From Trichobilharzia szidati (Eukaryota > Platyhelminthes > Trematoda > Strigeidida > Schistosomatidae): a DNA stretch of 64,000 bases. Shown one piece after another: positions 32,666 through 42,575 of the stretch; position 1 is the first letter of the stretch; the number at the start of each line of letters is the position of its first letter. Both the position numbers and the translations under genes were made by a program. Location: the NCBI GenBank assembly GCA_944472155.2, contig OX235277.1, positions 35,660,804-35,724,803 on the forward strand, given 5' to 3'. The notes below the pieces were generated by a model. That model ran no database searches. It saw only the letters and a program-made list of their open reading frames with translations, and was not told where the DNA came from.

Positions 32666-32905
32666 ATTTTTTATTCCTTTGCGTTCCAAGTGGAAGATAA
32701 GGCTTCAAACTTGAGTGGTTTGAAGTTTCAGTACCAGTGGGTTTTGTTTTTCTTTGTAGAGTGGGGTTGCTAGCCTCACGCCCAACCACCTCTATTTGTC
32801 GGGATTATAACCGGTTAAGCGAGGTAAAGGAGTGCACCGGCAGGGACTCGAACCTCGGACCATGCGTTTGGCCGACCAACAGTCTACCACTGAACCACCG
32901 ACGAA
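32666..32905 (-). mobile_element. SINE2a
   Basis: Plus coordinates: TTTTTTATTCCTTTGCG, AGTGGAAGATAAGGCTTC, GGGTTGCTAGCCTCACGCCC, TTAAGCGAGGTAAAGGAGTG, GGACTCGAACCTCGGACCAT and TGAACCACCGACG. The anticodon region (CATGCGTTTGGCCG) differs from the usual CATGCACATGG. Confidence 0.75.
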
Positions 32906-33104
32906 TCCCAGTACTAGTAACCATCAAACGAATAATAGGAGATACTTCTAATTTAATTCGTAGAAAATTCCCAAAAAGACATAAAGAAAATCAAAACAAG
33001 TCATCCGGCAAAGTCTCTTCTCAAAGAATTTATTTACAAGCTTTAAAATCCTGTATATATATATATATATATGATTTTTTACAATAATAATGTGGATTGT
33101 GACG

Positions 33105-33520
33105 AAAAATAATTACATGGAGGATTTCATCACGAGCTGACATCAGTTACAGAACCACTGGAAAACCTGGGAGTACTGGACAGCTGTTTCGCCCTAGTCT
33201 GAGAATCTTCATCAGTACGCACCCACCGGGATTCGAACCCAGGACCTTCTGGTTACGTCGTGAATTGGCAGAAGTTAGTTAAGAGGACCATTGGATCGGG
33301 TCCCAGTGGCTCACTGGTCTACGAGCTCGCCTTGTAACCAGAAGGTCCTGGGTTCGAATCCCGGTGGGTGCGTACTGATGAAGATTCTCAAACCAGGACG
33401 AAACAGCTGTCCAGTACTCCCAGGTTTTCCAGTGGTTCTGTAACTGATGTCAGCTCGTGATGAAATCCTCCATGCAATCAAAAAAAATCCCTACCAAACC
33501 AATACTTGAAAAAATAATTA
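33105..33520. mobile_element. HHR-SINE inverted pair with near-identical arms
   Basis: The left arm (33118-33257, minus) and right arm (33337-33475, plus) are almost perfect inverted copies. They share private changes such as GTTCTGTAAC, AGCTCGTGATG and GATGAAGATTC. The right copy has an A-box-like GTGGCTCACTGGTC, a clean B box GGTTCGAATCC, and tail plus A-rich end. Core: GTA then CTGATGA, stem II weakened (GATTCTC/CAGGAC), then GAAACAGCTGTC and CAGTAC. Confidence 0.85.
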
Positions 33521-33639
33521 GTCGTGCACTTCATAAAATAATTCATGAAATGTATAAGTATCAAGTGGCATATAGAAATAATAATTACGCAACATCGTGA
33601 CAGTTATGATAAGACGGTACAGAAAAAAATTATACTGAA

Positions 33640-33985
33640 TTGAATTTTTTTTAAATGATACATATGAACCTTAGATTCAAAACTGACTCGGTTGCCAACA
33701 TCTTTAAAAGAAGGATCTCACTGTCCCTGAAATGGAAATTCGTTACAGCATCACTGAGAACAGTGTTTTCTAGTCGACCATCACTGTTCAATAACCCGAA
33801 GGAATAGAACCTACATTTGACCAATTCTATGTGTATTTACCAGTTCCCCTGCTCTTGTGGGGCTAATTATATAGGTCATTAGAGAGCATCAGGATACTGT
33901 CGTGTGTGCTTAAGAAGAGATAGCAGTGGAGCTATAAGAATTGCAGCAACTGAACATGTGGTCGATACTGGTTAACTTAAGTCTA
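33640..33985 (+). pseudogene. PLE GIY-YIG fragment
   Basis: Translation: KRRISLSLKWKF, RTVFSSRPSLFNNP, LTNSMCIYQFPCSCGANYIG (GIY-YIG core), CLRRDSSGAIRIAATEHVV and DTG. A stop replaces the residue after YIGH. It abuts a minus-strand PLE remnant. Confidence 0.75.
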
Positions 33986-34700
33986 CAATCATTTCCCTTA
34001 AATTACTTATCTTCTCGGGGTCAACCATTCTTACCTTCGCTAAATTCTTATGTTCCGACACTCTGACCACCCCCCTCCGAACTACTAGTCTGAACTATGT
34101 AGTTGACCTCACAGTCATTGCAAGGTATTTTGTAATTTATATTATTTTATTTAATTGGGTCCACCAGGTCTTTTAGCCTACAGAGCTTGTCCCTGAGTGA
34201 GTTTGTAGGTTTAAATGCCACCCTAATTCCTGCTTTATTGAGAATCCAACGTAGGGCCTCAGATGTCCCCTCCTTGTGTGGTAAAACTACTGTAGATGTC
34301 TTATATTCTTTCTTATTTATGTTTTCATTATCAGTGTCACCAATATTTTTATTTTGCTTTTGACCTTTTTTGGTCGTCCTAATGAATTTTATAGGATAGT
34401 TGGTTATTTAACACCAACGCCTTTTCTATCTGTTTCACTTCATCGTTGAGGTCTTTTTTGGTAATACTTAGTGCTATTGCTCGGTTTGTTATACACTTAA
34501 CTAAGCCAGCCTTTACAGACAACGATGCATAAGATGAATTAAAGTCTGAATATGTACTGGAATGCATTGGCTTTTTATAAACGCTAGTGTGCAGTTGACC
34601 TTCTTCTTATCAACAAACTCACATTTCCTTTAAAGTTATCTAAAAAGCCTAAATCATTATCTATCCGACTGATATGTTTTGCTAAAGCTTTATCTGTAGA
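33986..34700 (-). pseudogene. PLE remnant (same subfamily as 18422-19190)
   Basis: Minus strand: DFSVSTDKALAKHISRID near 34690; SSTYSDFNSSYASLSVKAGL and VKCITNRAIALSI at 34567-34440; TVVLPHKEGTSEALRWIL, NKAGIRVAFKPTNSLRDKLC, then a shift and YKIPCNDCEVNYI (GIY-YIG start), ending with HKNLAKVRMVDPEKISNL. The order matches the PLE region between RT and GIY-YIG. Confidence 0.75.
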
Positions 34701-36060
34701 AACAGAAAAGTCAGGACCTTATATACAGAGAAAGCTTGTTCAATCGGAGGTCGTCTGAGATAGCCTTGGATTATTAAAATGGAGCTGACGTAATGACACG
34801 AAGACGATCTAAGTGGAGAGGACGGGAGAATTTTGAAGGCATCATTATTCATAAAAGCTTTGCCATCGACGCCAAGATATCTAGTCGATAATAGGTTATT
34901 TTCTGTGCGTCGAAGTATCAGACACACTCTTAGGCGATTGTTAAGTGGCATGACGAACGATATAGTCCCTCAGATGGAATCCGACAAGTTGAGCATCCGA
35001 TGTTAACATGAAGTTTATGGATAATTGTGAAGTCACCTAAAGAGGACTGTAGAAACCAGGATTGAATACAGCATAATAATAGTAGTGGTAGTAGTAATAA
35101 TAATAGGCTTTTCTTTCTCATTCATTTAACTCACAATCACCTCTAGTTTTTTGATAATTATATCCAACTCTTTATTGTTTTTCCCTTTTATTAGCCGACT
35201 GAATCAATTAATTATCAAACATGCAATTATTAAGAGAAACAGGTAGAGAGAAAAAGCGAGCGAAATTCCACTAATATAGTGGAGATTGAACAGAATAGAT
35301 TTATATCAGTTATTTATTTGTAATTATTATTATTATTATGCCTTATTCATTTCTATGATATAACTAACTAACTGTTATCCACCTGTGTTTAGATTGTTTA
35401 AACGTGCAATTATCAGATTGTTTTGCTTTGTGTACTCTACTAATCTATCTATCTACTTACCTACTAACTAACAAACTAAGTTACACTAAAAGCATGTAAA
35501 CATATGTGTAAAGGATATGATTAAATATGTAACAGTTTATCGCCCTAACCAACCTATATTTTGTGCGCAAGTTAACATAGATACCTGTGAGCAATTACAT
35601 GAATAAACTCAAAGTTATGTACCATGTTGCATTTATTCCCCCTCTCTTTCCCTCTCTCCTTCCTTCCCTCCCTTCATTCCTTCCTTATTTAAACAAAGCG
35701 CGATAACTGAATATGTTGGTTTAAAACAAAACAAATAGAAAAGAAATGTAGAAGTGAACTAACACATGCATTGATCATTGAACACTAGTCACTAATTGAA
35801 GAAAGACTTAGAAGGTAAACAAAGATTTGATAAAGAAAAGAAAATTGTGAGTAGATATTTTTGGTTGTCCGTCAATAGGGTTATGAAATTCTAGTCCACT
35901 CGATAGACTGTTTTTGCATGTCTGTAAAGCAGTGGTCTGTTTGATTTTAAATTATTGAGATACGAAGGAGTTTAAAAGGGGGGAAAAGGGGTGAGCAGCA
36001 CATCCAAAAAAAGAGAAATTATGTGGTTGTGACCATTCTCACAGTATTTTTTTCTAATGT
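34701..36060. other. Microsatellite-rich intergenic DNA
   Basis: (TAA)n at 35085-35105, (ATT)n at 35322-35340, a CTAT/CTAC run at 35445-35480 and a pyrimidine-only tract at 35635-35690. No exon or transposon recognised. At 36075-36140 a tRNA-like scrap (GTCTGGGGTTCAACTCCC) suggests an old SINE. Confidence 0.4.
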
Positions 36061-36164
36061 GAATGAAACCTAGCGATGGGTCAAGGGTAGAATACTAACC
36101 AACTACACCAACAGGTCTGGGGTTCAACTCCCATATGAAATATTTATTTTTATTATTATTTTTT

Positions 36165-36352
36165 CTTTTTTTGGATTACAGCTTGATGCCACACCGTATT
36201 TTCAGTACAAGTATGGAATTTTCAGCATGGATATCGGTAGCCCAAATTTCGCAGGCCGACCATAGATATCGGCTGTGAGTCGGCGGGGGATCGAACCCCG
36301 AACCATGTGCATGGTCGGCGAGAGTCCTAACCACTGTGCCAGCGACGCACAA
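36165..36352 (-). mobile_element. SINE2b with (AAT)n end
   Basis: The minus strand ends GCTGAAAATTCCATACTTGT, ACTGAAAATACGGTGTGGC, ATCAAGCTGTAATCC and then A-rich (AATAATAA). Body and head (GTCGCTGGCACAGTGGTTAG, GGTTCGATCCCC) are intact. The LINE-like 3' end makes it a good copy to compare with the CR1-like LINE. Confidence 0.8.
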
Positions 36353-36926
36353 ATTATTATTTTCTTGGGTTCAGAGTGGAACATAGGTAGGCTTCAACAA
36401 CACATCTCCACTTTCTTCTATTTTCTGCTGTCCTCTTAAGCCAGACCTATGATTGTCCATAATCTCCCACCTTCTCCGCCCGAAACGATCTCCTCCATAT
36501 CATCCTCACACCGACGACTCACTAGTCGCTGCCCATTGGAATTCCACTGGAGTGATGCTCAGCATTGAGCGCGATGTTATTCGACGGCCTCTTCAACGTA
36601 TGACCGACCAATCCATCTCGATTTTCTCCTACATATTTGTTGAGCAATCGGCTCGATGTTGGCTCGTCACTTCACAGAGTGTCTTGTTGCTAATTCTTTC
36701 TCACCGGCTGGCTGGCCATTTGATCTTCAGTATGAAAGCAGTTGTTGATAAAAGTTTGTAACTTGTTGGAAATCTTTATCGTGACAAGCAGTACAAATTT
36801 CTGACACAACACTTGCATTGAAAATACCATTCCTGTCTCTTATCCTGAGTACAGACAATTTCCGAACTGATTTCAGATTGATGAAAGTGTATCTTGCCTT
36901 TCTGAGCTGACGTGTGCTCATCACAA
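36353..36926 (-). pseudogene. SR2-like RTE LINE 3' part
   Basis: It begins in plus coordinates with ATTATTATTTTCTTGGGTTC and runs through reversed C-terminal codons to 36926. Minus-strand pieces include TRQLRKARYTFINLKSV near 36900-36850, corresponding to IGKARxxFxxLKxxW in other copies. It sits directly next to SINE2b. Confidence 0.75.
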
Positions 36927-36929
36927 ACC

Positions 36930-37080
36930 ACGCCTAGTTTACCAGTGTATAGCTAGCCAGGGAAGGAGGGAAGGCTGAGCATGAGGGACTACCAATCCCA
37001 CCTGAAATAAGCAACACCACAACTGAAAATCCAAGACTTCAAGCCTGTAGTCGCATGTCCCGGTCAGACCTCAAAGGACA
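36930..37080 (+). mobile_element. SINE2a body remnant
   Basis: AGGCTGAGCATGAGGGACTA, CAATCCCACCTGAAATAAGC, GAAAATCCAAGACTTCAAGC follow the SINE2a body; head missing, 3' end mutated. Confidence 0.45.
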
Positions 37081-37309
37081 GGGAAAAGAATAGACACTAC
37101 TTGAAAGTAAGTCTGCGTAAGTAAAATCTACATTTAAAGGCGAATTCACGCGCTCTGCCTTACGATAAAGTATAAAAAAGGCAATGAATAAGCTAGTGAG
37201 TATTGTCAATTTAGCGCTGAAAGACTCTATATATGTAAACTTTGAGTTACCATGACAGTTACAGCTGTCATCCATTCAGTAGCAGCTATGCATAACTTAT
37301 GATATTCCC

Positions 37310-37510
37310 TTCATTCCTTTGTGTTCAGAGTGGAACGTATGGCTGCATGCTTAAGCGCTGAATTTCCAGTAGTAGTGGCGTCTATTGTTTACGGGATGGG
37401 ATCGTTAAGCTCACGCCTAAGCTTTCCTCTTTTTCGGCTTACTTCTAGCATCGAACCACGAACCAGGTGTGCCATGTGGTTGGCGGGCACTCCATCAATG
37501 AACCACCGTC
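37310..37510 (-). mobile_element. SINE2a, diverged
   Basis: CATTCCTTTGTGTTCAGAGT, CGGGATGGGATCGTTAAGC, CTAAGCTTTCCTCTTTTTC, AGCATCGAACCACGAACC and GAACCACCGTC keep the family order. Confidence 0.55.
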
Positions 37511-37639
37511 AACTTCAGTTAGTTCATGTCTTGGCTAGTTAATCAGGGTGTCAGTGATTGGGATTCTACTGCAACGCTTCATCTTAAACCACTCAAGATC
37601 ACGTCAATATCACTCTAACATTGGATGGAAGAACATTTC

Positions 37640-37960
37640 TTAAAGATGAGGCAGTAACTCATCTAAGAAGACGTTGCGAAATGGTCGCGCTATGTCGTGA
37701 ATTGGCAGAAGTTAGAATTCAAGGACCATTGGATCGGGTCCCAGTAGCTCAATGGTCTGCGAGCTCGCCTTGTAACCAGAAGGTCCTGGGTTCGAATCCC
37801 GATGGGTGCGTACTGATGAAGAGTCCCAAACTAGGACGAAACATCTCTCCAGTACTCTCAGGTTTTCCAGTGGTTCCCTAACTGATGTCAGCTCATGATG
37901 AAACCCTCCATGCAATCAAACAAAAATCCCTACAAAACCAACACTTGAAAATTTCTTAAA
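37640..37960 (+). mobile_element. HHR-SINE, reference copy
   Basis: One of the cleanest single copies. Leader 37640-37735 (TGGTCGCGCTATGTCGTGAA, GCAGAAGTTAGAATTCA); A box TAGCTCAATGG at 37745-37755; Thr-like anticodon in CTTGTAACC; B box GGTTCGAATCC at 37789-37799; hammerhead 37810-37855; tail GATGTCAGCTCATGATGAAA and an A-rich end to about 37960. The internal A and B boxes are what RNA polymerase III uses in tRNA-derived SINEs. Confidence 0.85.
37810..37855 (+). ncRNA. Hammerhead ribozyme motif in HHR-SINE
   Basis: CTGATGA, then AGA, then GTCC/GGAC around CAAACTA, then GAAAC, then TCTC and CAGTAC. Stem II and both core strands are present, but stem I must use GTACTG, whose last three bases overlap the core CTG in this copy. 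The family ancestor (see 14764) had a separate CTG. The substrate side has CTGTC changed to CTCTC. It is probably inactive. Confidence 0.5.
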
Positions 37961-39038
37961 GTGTTTTTAACTCAATATGAGTACTTTTAGCACTCAGAAG
38001 CACATACACACGCACACACACGCGCACAAATTTCTTAACGTAACACTGTAATAAAACCTTGGATACTTATAAATAAAATATTTTAAAAATTTTCATTTTC
38101 ATTGTAACAAAATGTTTATTATTATTTGTTTAAATGTACCCTTTTTTGTAATGGAAGGGTTTATCAGCGGGGAAAGGACGAATATACGTGTGTGTGTGTG
38201 TATGTGTGTGTTTGTGTGTGAGACAGCAGGAGACAAAGAGGGATGTGGGGAGAGAGGAGTGGTAGACTATACAGCAGCCACTTTCCTCCCTTCAACTTTG
38301 TAGGATATTCTTCTCCTTCTAACTGAAAGAGTACAGTTGTATGAGCACAGACATTTCTCAACTCCCCACCCCCTCCACGGTTGACACATACATGCACACA
38401 ACCACGTAGGCGCACAAACAGACAACAAAATGTATCTATCTATAAATGAATAGAAGATGGTGTTTTTTTCCCAAATCCCTTTATGAATATGTAATAATAA
38501 TTTTTTTGTGAGGGAAATATTTAAATTCTTTCTAAACCATTATCCTGATCACGAACAATAATAATATTAATAATAATAATAGTACTTCCTCACAGTCTGC
38601 TTTATTCTTGTTCATTTAGTCGGTAAATTTGAGTTTAAATTATTAGAATCACGAGATAATGGATAAATAGATAGATGGATAGATAGATAGACGGATACAT
38701 TTATAGGTAGACATAATCCTGTAGATGATGGAGAAAGAATTTTGAATACTAGTCGCTTCTGTTGATAAAAATAGTCTCTGATGGTATCATAATCAAGATT
38801 ATTGTTTGTGAATAATAATAAGCGAGTTGTTGAATTGTCACAAAATCCTGATCTAACGCTTATTATCGTGTGTGTCTAAGGAATTTTTCAAATAATTCAG
38901 ACACAAGAGGTGGGGGCGTAGAGGTCTGTGTAGGTGGCAAAAGCAGGAAGGAACTGTTCAGTTTCAGAGCAGATGTTATCGAAATAGATATCAGTTGAGG
39001 AATCACTTACGGAAAACAAAAACACATTTTGGAACAAT
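37961..39038. other. Microsatellite-rich intergenic DNA
   Basis: (CA)n at 38005-38025, (TG)n at 38188-38220, (AAT)n at 38555-38582, GATA-type run at 38665-38692. No exon recognised; no transposon family seen. Confidence 0.4.
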
Positions 39039-39050
39039 AGGCACCCATCT

Positions 39051-39278
39051 GCGTCGGTAGCACAACGGTTAGGACGCTCGCCGACCATGCACATGGTCAG
39101 GGGTTCGATCCCCGGCCGATGCACTCCTTTACCTCGCTAAGCCAGAAATAAAGCTGGTGAAGAGGAAAGGTTGGTCATGAGGCTGGCAACCCCATCCTGT
39201 AAAATAAACACTGCTACAGAAACTTCAAGCCACTAGCTTGAAGCCCTATGTTCCACTGGGGAACGTGAAGGAAAAAAA
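39051..39278 (+). mobile_element. SINE2a, intact, with 12-bp target duplication
   Basis: It runs from GCGTCGGTAGCACAACGGTT to the A-run after GTGAAGG. The flanks AGGCACCCATCT (39039-39050) and AGGCATCCATCT (39279-39290) differ at one base. The head keeps GACCATGCACATGGTC and B box GGTTCGATCCCC. Confidence 0.85.
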
Positions 39279-39290
39279 AGGCATCCATCT

Positions 39291-39480
39291 CATCTAGTTA
39301 GTTAGATAGTCAGTTAATTAGCTGATGAGTTAGTTCAAGGTTATTTAGTTAGGTAGTTGTTTAAATAGTTAGTTCATCAGGTCAAGTTTATTCATTTAGT
39401 TGAAAGTTAGTTAGTTGGTTATTTAGTTAATCACTCAGTTAATTAGCTAGTTATTAAGCTATTTAGCTGGTTAGTTGTAT
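39291..39480. repeat. Degenerate TTAG-type tandem repeat
   Basis: GTTAGTTAG, AGTTAATTAGC and TTTAGTTAGG-like tetramers dominate about 190 bp. It is imperfect and consistent with slippage decay. Confidence 0.6.
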
Positions 39481-39540
39481 AGAATTTTTTCTAAATAATC
39501 AAAGTCAAGATATATCTTTCGCTACATAGTGCAGATCAGA

Positions 39541-40905
39541 TTATTATTATTATTGTTTCCTTTAATTCCTAGAGAAACATAGGGCTTCAGCCGTGCGTCT
39601 CCATTGCCTTCTGTTCTCTGCTAGAGTTTTCACTTGGCTCCAAGTCTGCCCACACGTTTTCATCTACTCTTCACATGACCTCCTCCATGTCACCCTTGGA
39701 CGACCAACTCGCCACTTCCATTTCGGGTTCCACTCGAGCAATGGCTTGTCTAGTGATGTCACTTGATGGTTTCCTCAGAGTATGGCCAGCCAATCCATCT
39801 CCATTTCTTCCTGCCCATTTGTTGCACAATCGGTTCCTGGTTGGTTCGCTCATTGCCAGAGATCTTTGTTGCTGATCTTTTCTGGCTGGCCATCTGATCT
39901 TGAGTATTGAGTGAAGACAATTGTTAATGAAGGTCTGTAGTTTGTTTGAGATGCTCTTCATGACACGCAGTGCAAGTGTCTGATCCGTATAGTAGCACTG
40001 ACTTCACATTGGAGTTGAAAATCCGGATGTTATTTTTGATGCTGAGAGTTGTTGACCTCCACACAGACTTGAGAGTAATGAAAGCATGTATTGTTTTTCC
40101 GATTCTTGCTTCAATATCCTCGTCAGTCCCGTCGGCCTGTATAATTCCATAATGGATAAGATTTTATTTTGATAAATCACACAGCGTAGTACAGTTATAT
40201 TAACTGATGACGTTTCGAGCACAAACTATTGCTCATAATCATATCAATAGTTTGTGCTCGAAACGTCATCAGTTAATATAACTGTACTACACTGTGTGAT
40301 TTATCAAAATAAAATCTTATCCATTATGGAATTATACTCTACCACAGTGCCCAAGTTTTATACTTATACCGTCGGCCTGCAGTTGAAACGATGCTTCTCA
40401 GGTAGGCAGAGGAGGTAGTTTCTTTCAGGTTCCTTCCATTTATGCTGATCGTTGACTGTTGTTACTGTTCTTGTCCAGGAATCTTCATCACCTACAGCTG
40501 TTTCCTCTATGTTCACCTGAAGTCCTATCTTTGATGCTTCTTCTGCTAACTTGTTGCTTTTCGCTTGAATATCTTCCAGTTTGCGGGAAATCAGACATAT
40601 ATCACCGGCGAAGTCCAGATCCTCCAATTTTTTGTGTGAGTCCATTTTATGCCTGTTTCCTCATTGCCCACCGCTATTTGTCACATTATCCAATCTACTG
40701 CAATCAGGAAAATCATTGGCGTTAGTAGGCAGCCTTGTCTTACCCCTGTCCTCACTTCGAAGGGTTCCGTGAGTTTCCCGTTGTGGATTACTTGGCATGC
40801 AGCATTGTCGTACAGCTGTTGGATGAGATGTATAATTGTCGGTGGCACCCCATAGTAGCGGAGTAGTTGCCAGATCAGATGGTTAGCGGGAAATGATAAT
40901 CAATA
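39541..40905 (-). pseudogene. SR2-like RTE LINE split by a palindromic insertion
   Basis: The 3' end is at 39541 ((ATT)n in plus coordinates). Minus strand from 40905: GVPPTIIHLIQQLYDNAACQ, VRTGVRQGCLLTP, LEDLDFAGDICLISRKLEDI, QAKSNKLAEEASKIGLQVN; after the insertion at 40140-40368: ARIGKARxxF, SVLLYGSDTCTAC, HTLRKPSSDITRQAIARVE. The RT active site reads FAGD instead of FADD, so the copy was catalytically dead. It has no Gln run in the linker, unlike 1-400 and 12546. Confidence 0.85.
40140..40368 (+). mobile_element. PLE terminal palindrome inserted in SR2, 11-bp target duplication
   Basis: Arms 40140-40231 and 40245-40336 are inverted copies with about one mismatch in 92. The end sequence ACTCTACCACAGTGCCCAAG follows. 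CCGTCGGCCTG flanks both sides (40129-40139, 40369-40379) as a perfect duplication of SR2 sequence. The minus strand near 40200-40250 has TTGAT/ATCAA-type stem I (TTGAT with ATCAG), GAGCA/TGCTC stem II, GAAAC and GTC, a hammerhead layout with a damaged core. No coding sequence is present. Confidence 0.75.
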
Positions 40906-40909
40906 TAAA

Positions 40910-41185
40910 CTTTGTCTGGCAACGGACCAGCTGAGAGCAAATGGTGATAAAGATAGAAATGACTCAGACACATATTACCGAGAATATTATGTTGCGTCGC
41001 ATGCTAGGCCTCTGAGGGGAACACGAATGAAAAGAGATGCGTCTAGCGCGGTTCCAAGGTTAATAGTGAGGAGGTCGCGAAGCCAGGTAAGAAGGAATGC
41101 AGAGAACAGGATGAAATGGAGATTTGTCGTTGAAACCCTATATTTTTCACTTGGAACGTAAAGGAATAAAAATAATAAGATATGG
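40910..41185 (+). pseudogene. RTE-like LINE 3' end
   Basis: Translation pieces: TNITENIMLRRMLGL-like start, KRDASSAVPRLIVRRSRSQV, RRNAENRMKWRFVVETLYFS; the end is TTGAAACCCTATATTTTTC and AAAATAATAAG, similar to SR2 3' ends. It lies back to back with the minus-strand SR2 copy. Confidence 0.6.
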
Positions 41186-41189
41186 TTGG

Positions 41190-41558
41190 CAAGCTAATCT
41201 CACACTCAGTTTAACAGATCCACTTAGATTACCATGATCTCAAAGTACACATGCCTCCAAGTTACCGTCAATTGATAAATGGATTTCAACTCGCACTGGT
41301 GAAATTTCATAAAAACTATGATGTATATCACAGCAGTTCGCGATCATGAATCAAGATCCTCACTAGAAAGACTAGAAGTATCAAAATTTTGATATTCTTC
41401 TCTCTAATTATCATGGTATCAAATCTCTGAATTGGCTTTGGACGGCAGCGAGTCCCCATGCAATTTACAACATCAGACGAATAATAATCTGCCACGACTA
41501 AGATTTCACATTTAACTAATCTACAAAACATCAACAGCAGGTTAGTCACTATATACAT
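41190..41558. other. Stretch without recognised features
   Basis: A 76-codon minus-strand open frame (41328-41558) has no recognisable motif. Confidence 0.3.
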
Positions 41559-41559
41559 G

Positions 41560-41880
41560 TATATATTTCAGAGGAGAAAATCCTCCTCCACGGCGACTTC
41601 ATTTTCATAGTTTCAAACCGTATGAATTACATTTGGTTCTAAGAAGCAGAAAGGAAGGATGTGAGAAGCTCTATTCTAGAACGCTTGATCAGCTTCGTCA
41701 GTTTACCAACCCTTACAACGATTTTCATATTGTCTATGAAATTCATGATAACTTGCCGTGTTCTCTTCGGAGGAGGCCTTAGCCATTCATGAATTCATGC
41801 AAGAGAAGAATGTACAGTGTCGATGTATACTTTGGTTACGGAAGCATAAGCATTTATTCATTTATTTTTCACTTTGTTTA
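41560..41880 (+). pseudogene. PLE C-terminal remnant
   Basis: Blocks KPYELHLVLRSRKEGCEK, NDFHIVYEIHDNLPCSL and PFMNSCKRRMYSVD parallel LEGRRKGCDK, VIAYQIHV, HSLHTKLRKTEETL and IHEFIHERDIQSV at 48780-49000. These follow the GIY-YIG core in that copy. Confidence 0.55.
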
Positions 41881-42171
41881 TTCAGTTAACCTACGTACCT
41901 CATCCTGAATACTATTATATTATTATTACTATTGTGGCTCAGAACAACTTCTGGTTTCATTTCACTTGTCCCACTCACTGTTTTAGACCAATCAATACAC
42001 TTCCTTTGTGATAGATATTAAATTCTCTCCGTCGAATTTCAAATCATGTTATGCAACGTTCATCCTATAATTTCACACCCCCTTCCAACACCTATACGTT
42101 CCTTGAACTATTCTATAACATGACAGTTTTTGTCTGATAATTGGATAATTAACAATAATTATCATCAAAAA

Positions 42172-42575
42172 CACTCTCAGTTTGATCATGGATTGATATC
42201 GGCTAGAGAACCATTGAAAACTAGGGTGTACTTGACACCAGTTTCGTTCTTGTTTGGTACTCATGGGCAGTACGCCTCCAGCGTCGGGTCTGACCGGTCA
42301 GGCGAGAGGACAAATACTCGCCACGGGTGACACTGGCTGGTGGCAGTCGCGCTGAAATCACGAACTGTTGGAAGTTAGAATTCATGAAGCGGCCATTGAG
42401 TTAGATCCCAGTGGCTGAATGATCAATAAGCTTTCCTGGTAACTGGGAGGTCCTGCGTTTGAATTCCGGTGGGTACGTGCCGTAGATGAGTCCCGAACTA
42501 GTTGTCCAGTACTCTCTGGGAGCTTTCGGTATTTCTCTAACTGATATCAATCTATGGTCAAATGTGAAACTTAAT
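42172..42575. mobile_element. HHR-SINE inverted pair
   Basis: The minus part (42175-42275) is only tail plus hammerhead. At 42280 it switches to the plus-strand leader (GTCTGACCGGTCAGGCGAGA), tRNA-like block, hammerhead and tail (GATATCAATCTATGGTCAAA). The plus ribozyme has lost the GGACGAAAC segment. Because the minus part carries no leader, the unit looks like inverted tails around one leader. Confidence 0.75.

Noticed and set aside
37741..37812. tRNA-Thr gene
   Set aside because: The A and B boxes are good, but the acceptor stem does not close and the same block is repeated in dozens of SINE copies; it is a SINE promoter.
39051..39123. tRNA-Gly gene
   Set aside because: The acceptor and T arms fold, but the anticodon arm is a GACCATGCACATGGTC hairpin with no normal loop, and the block is the SINE2 head.
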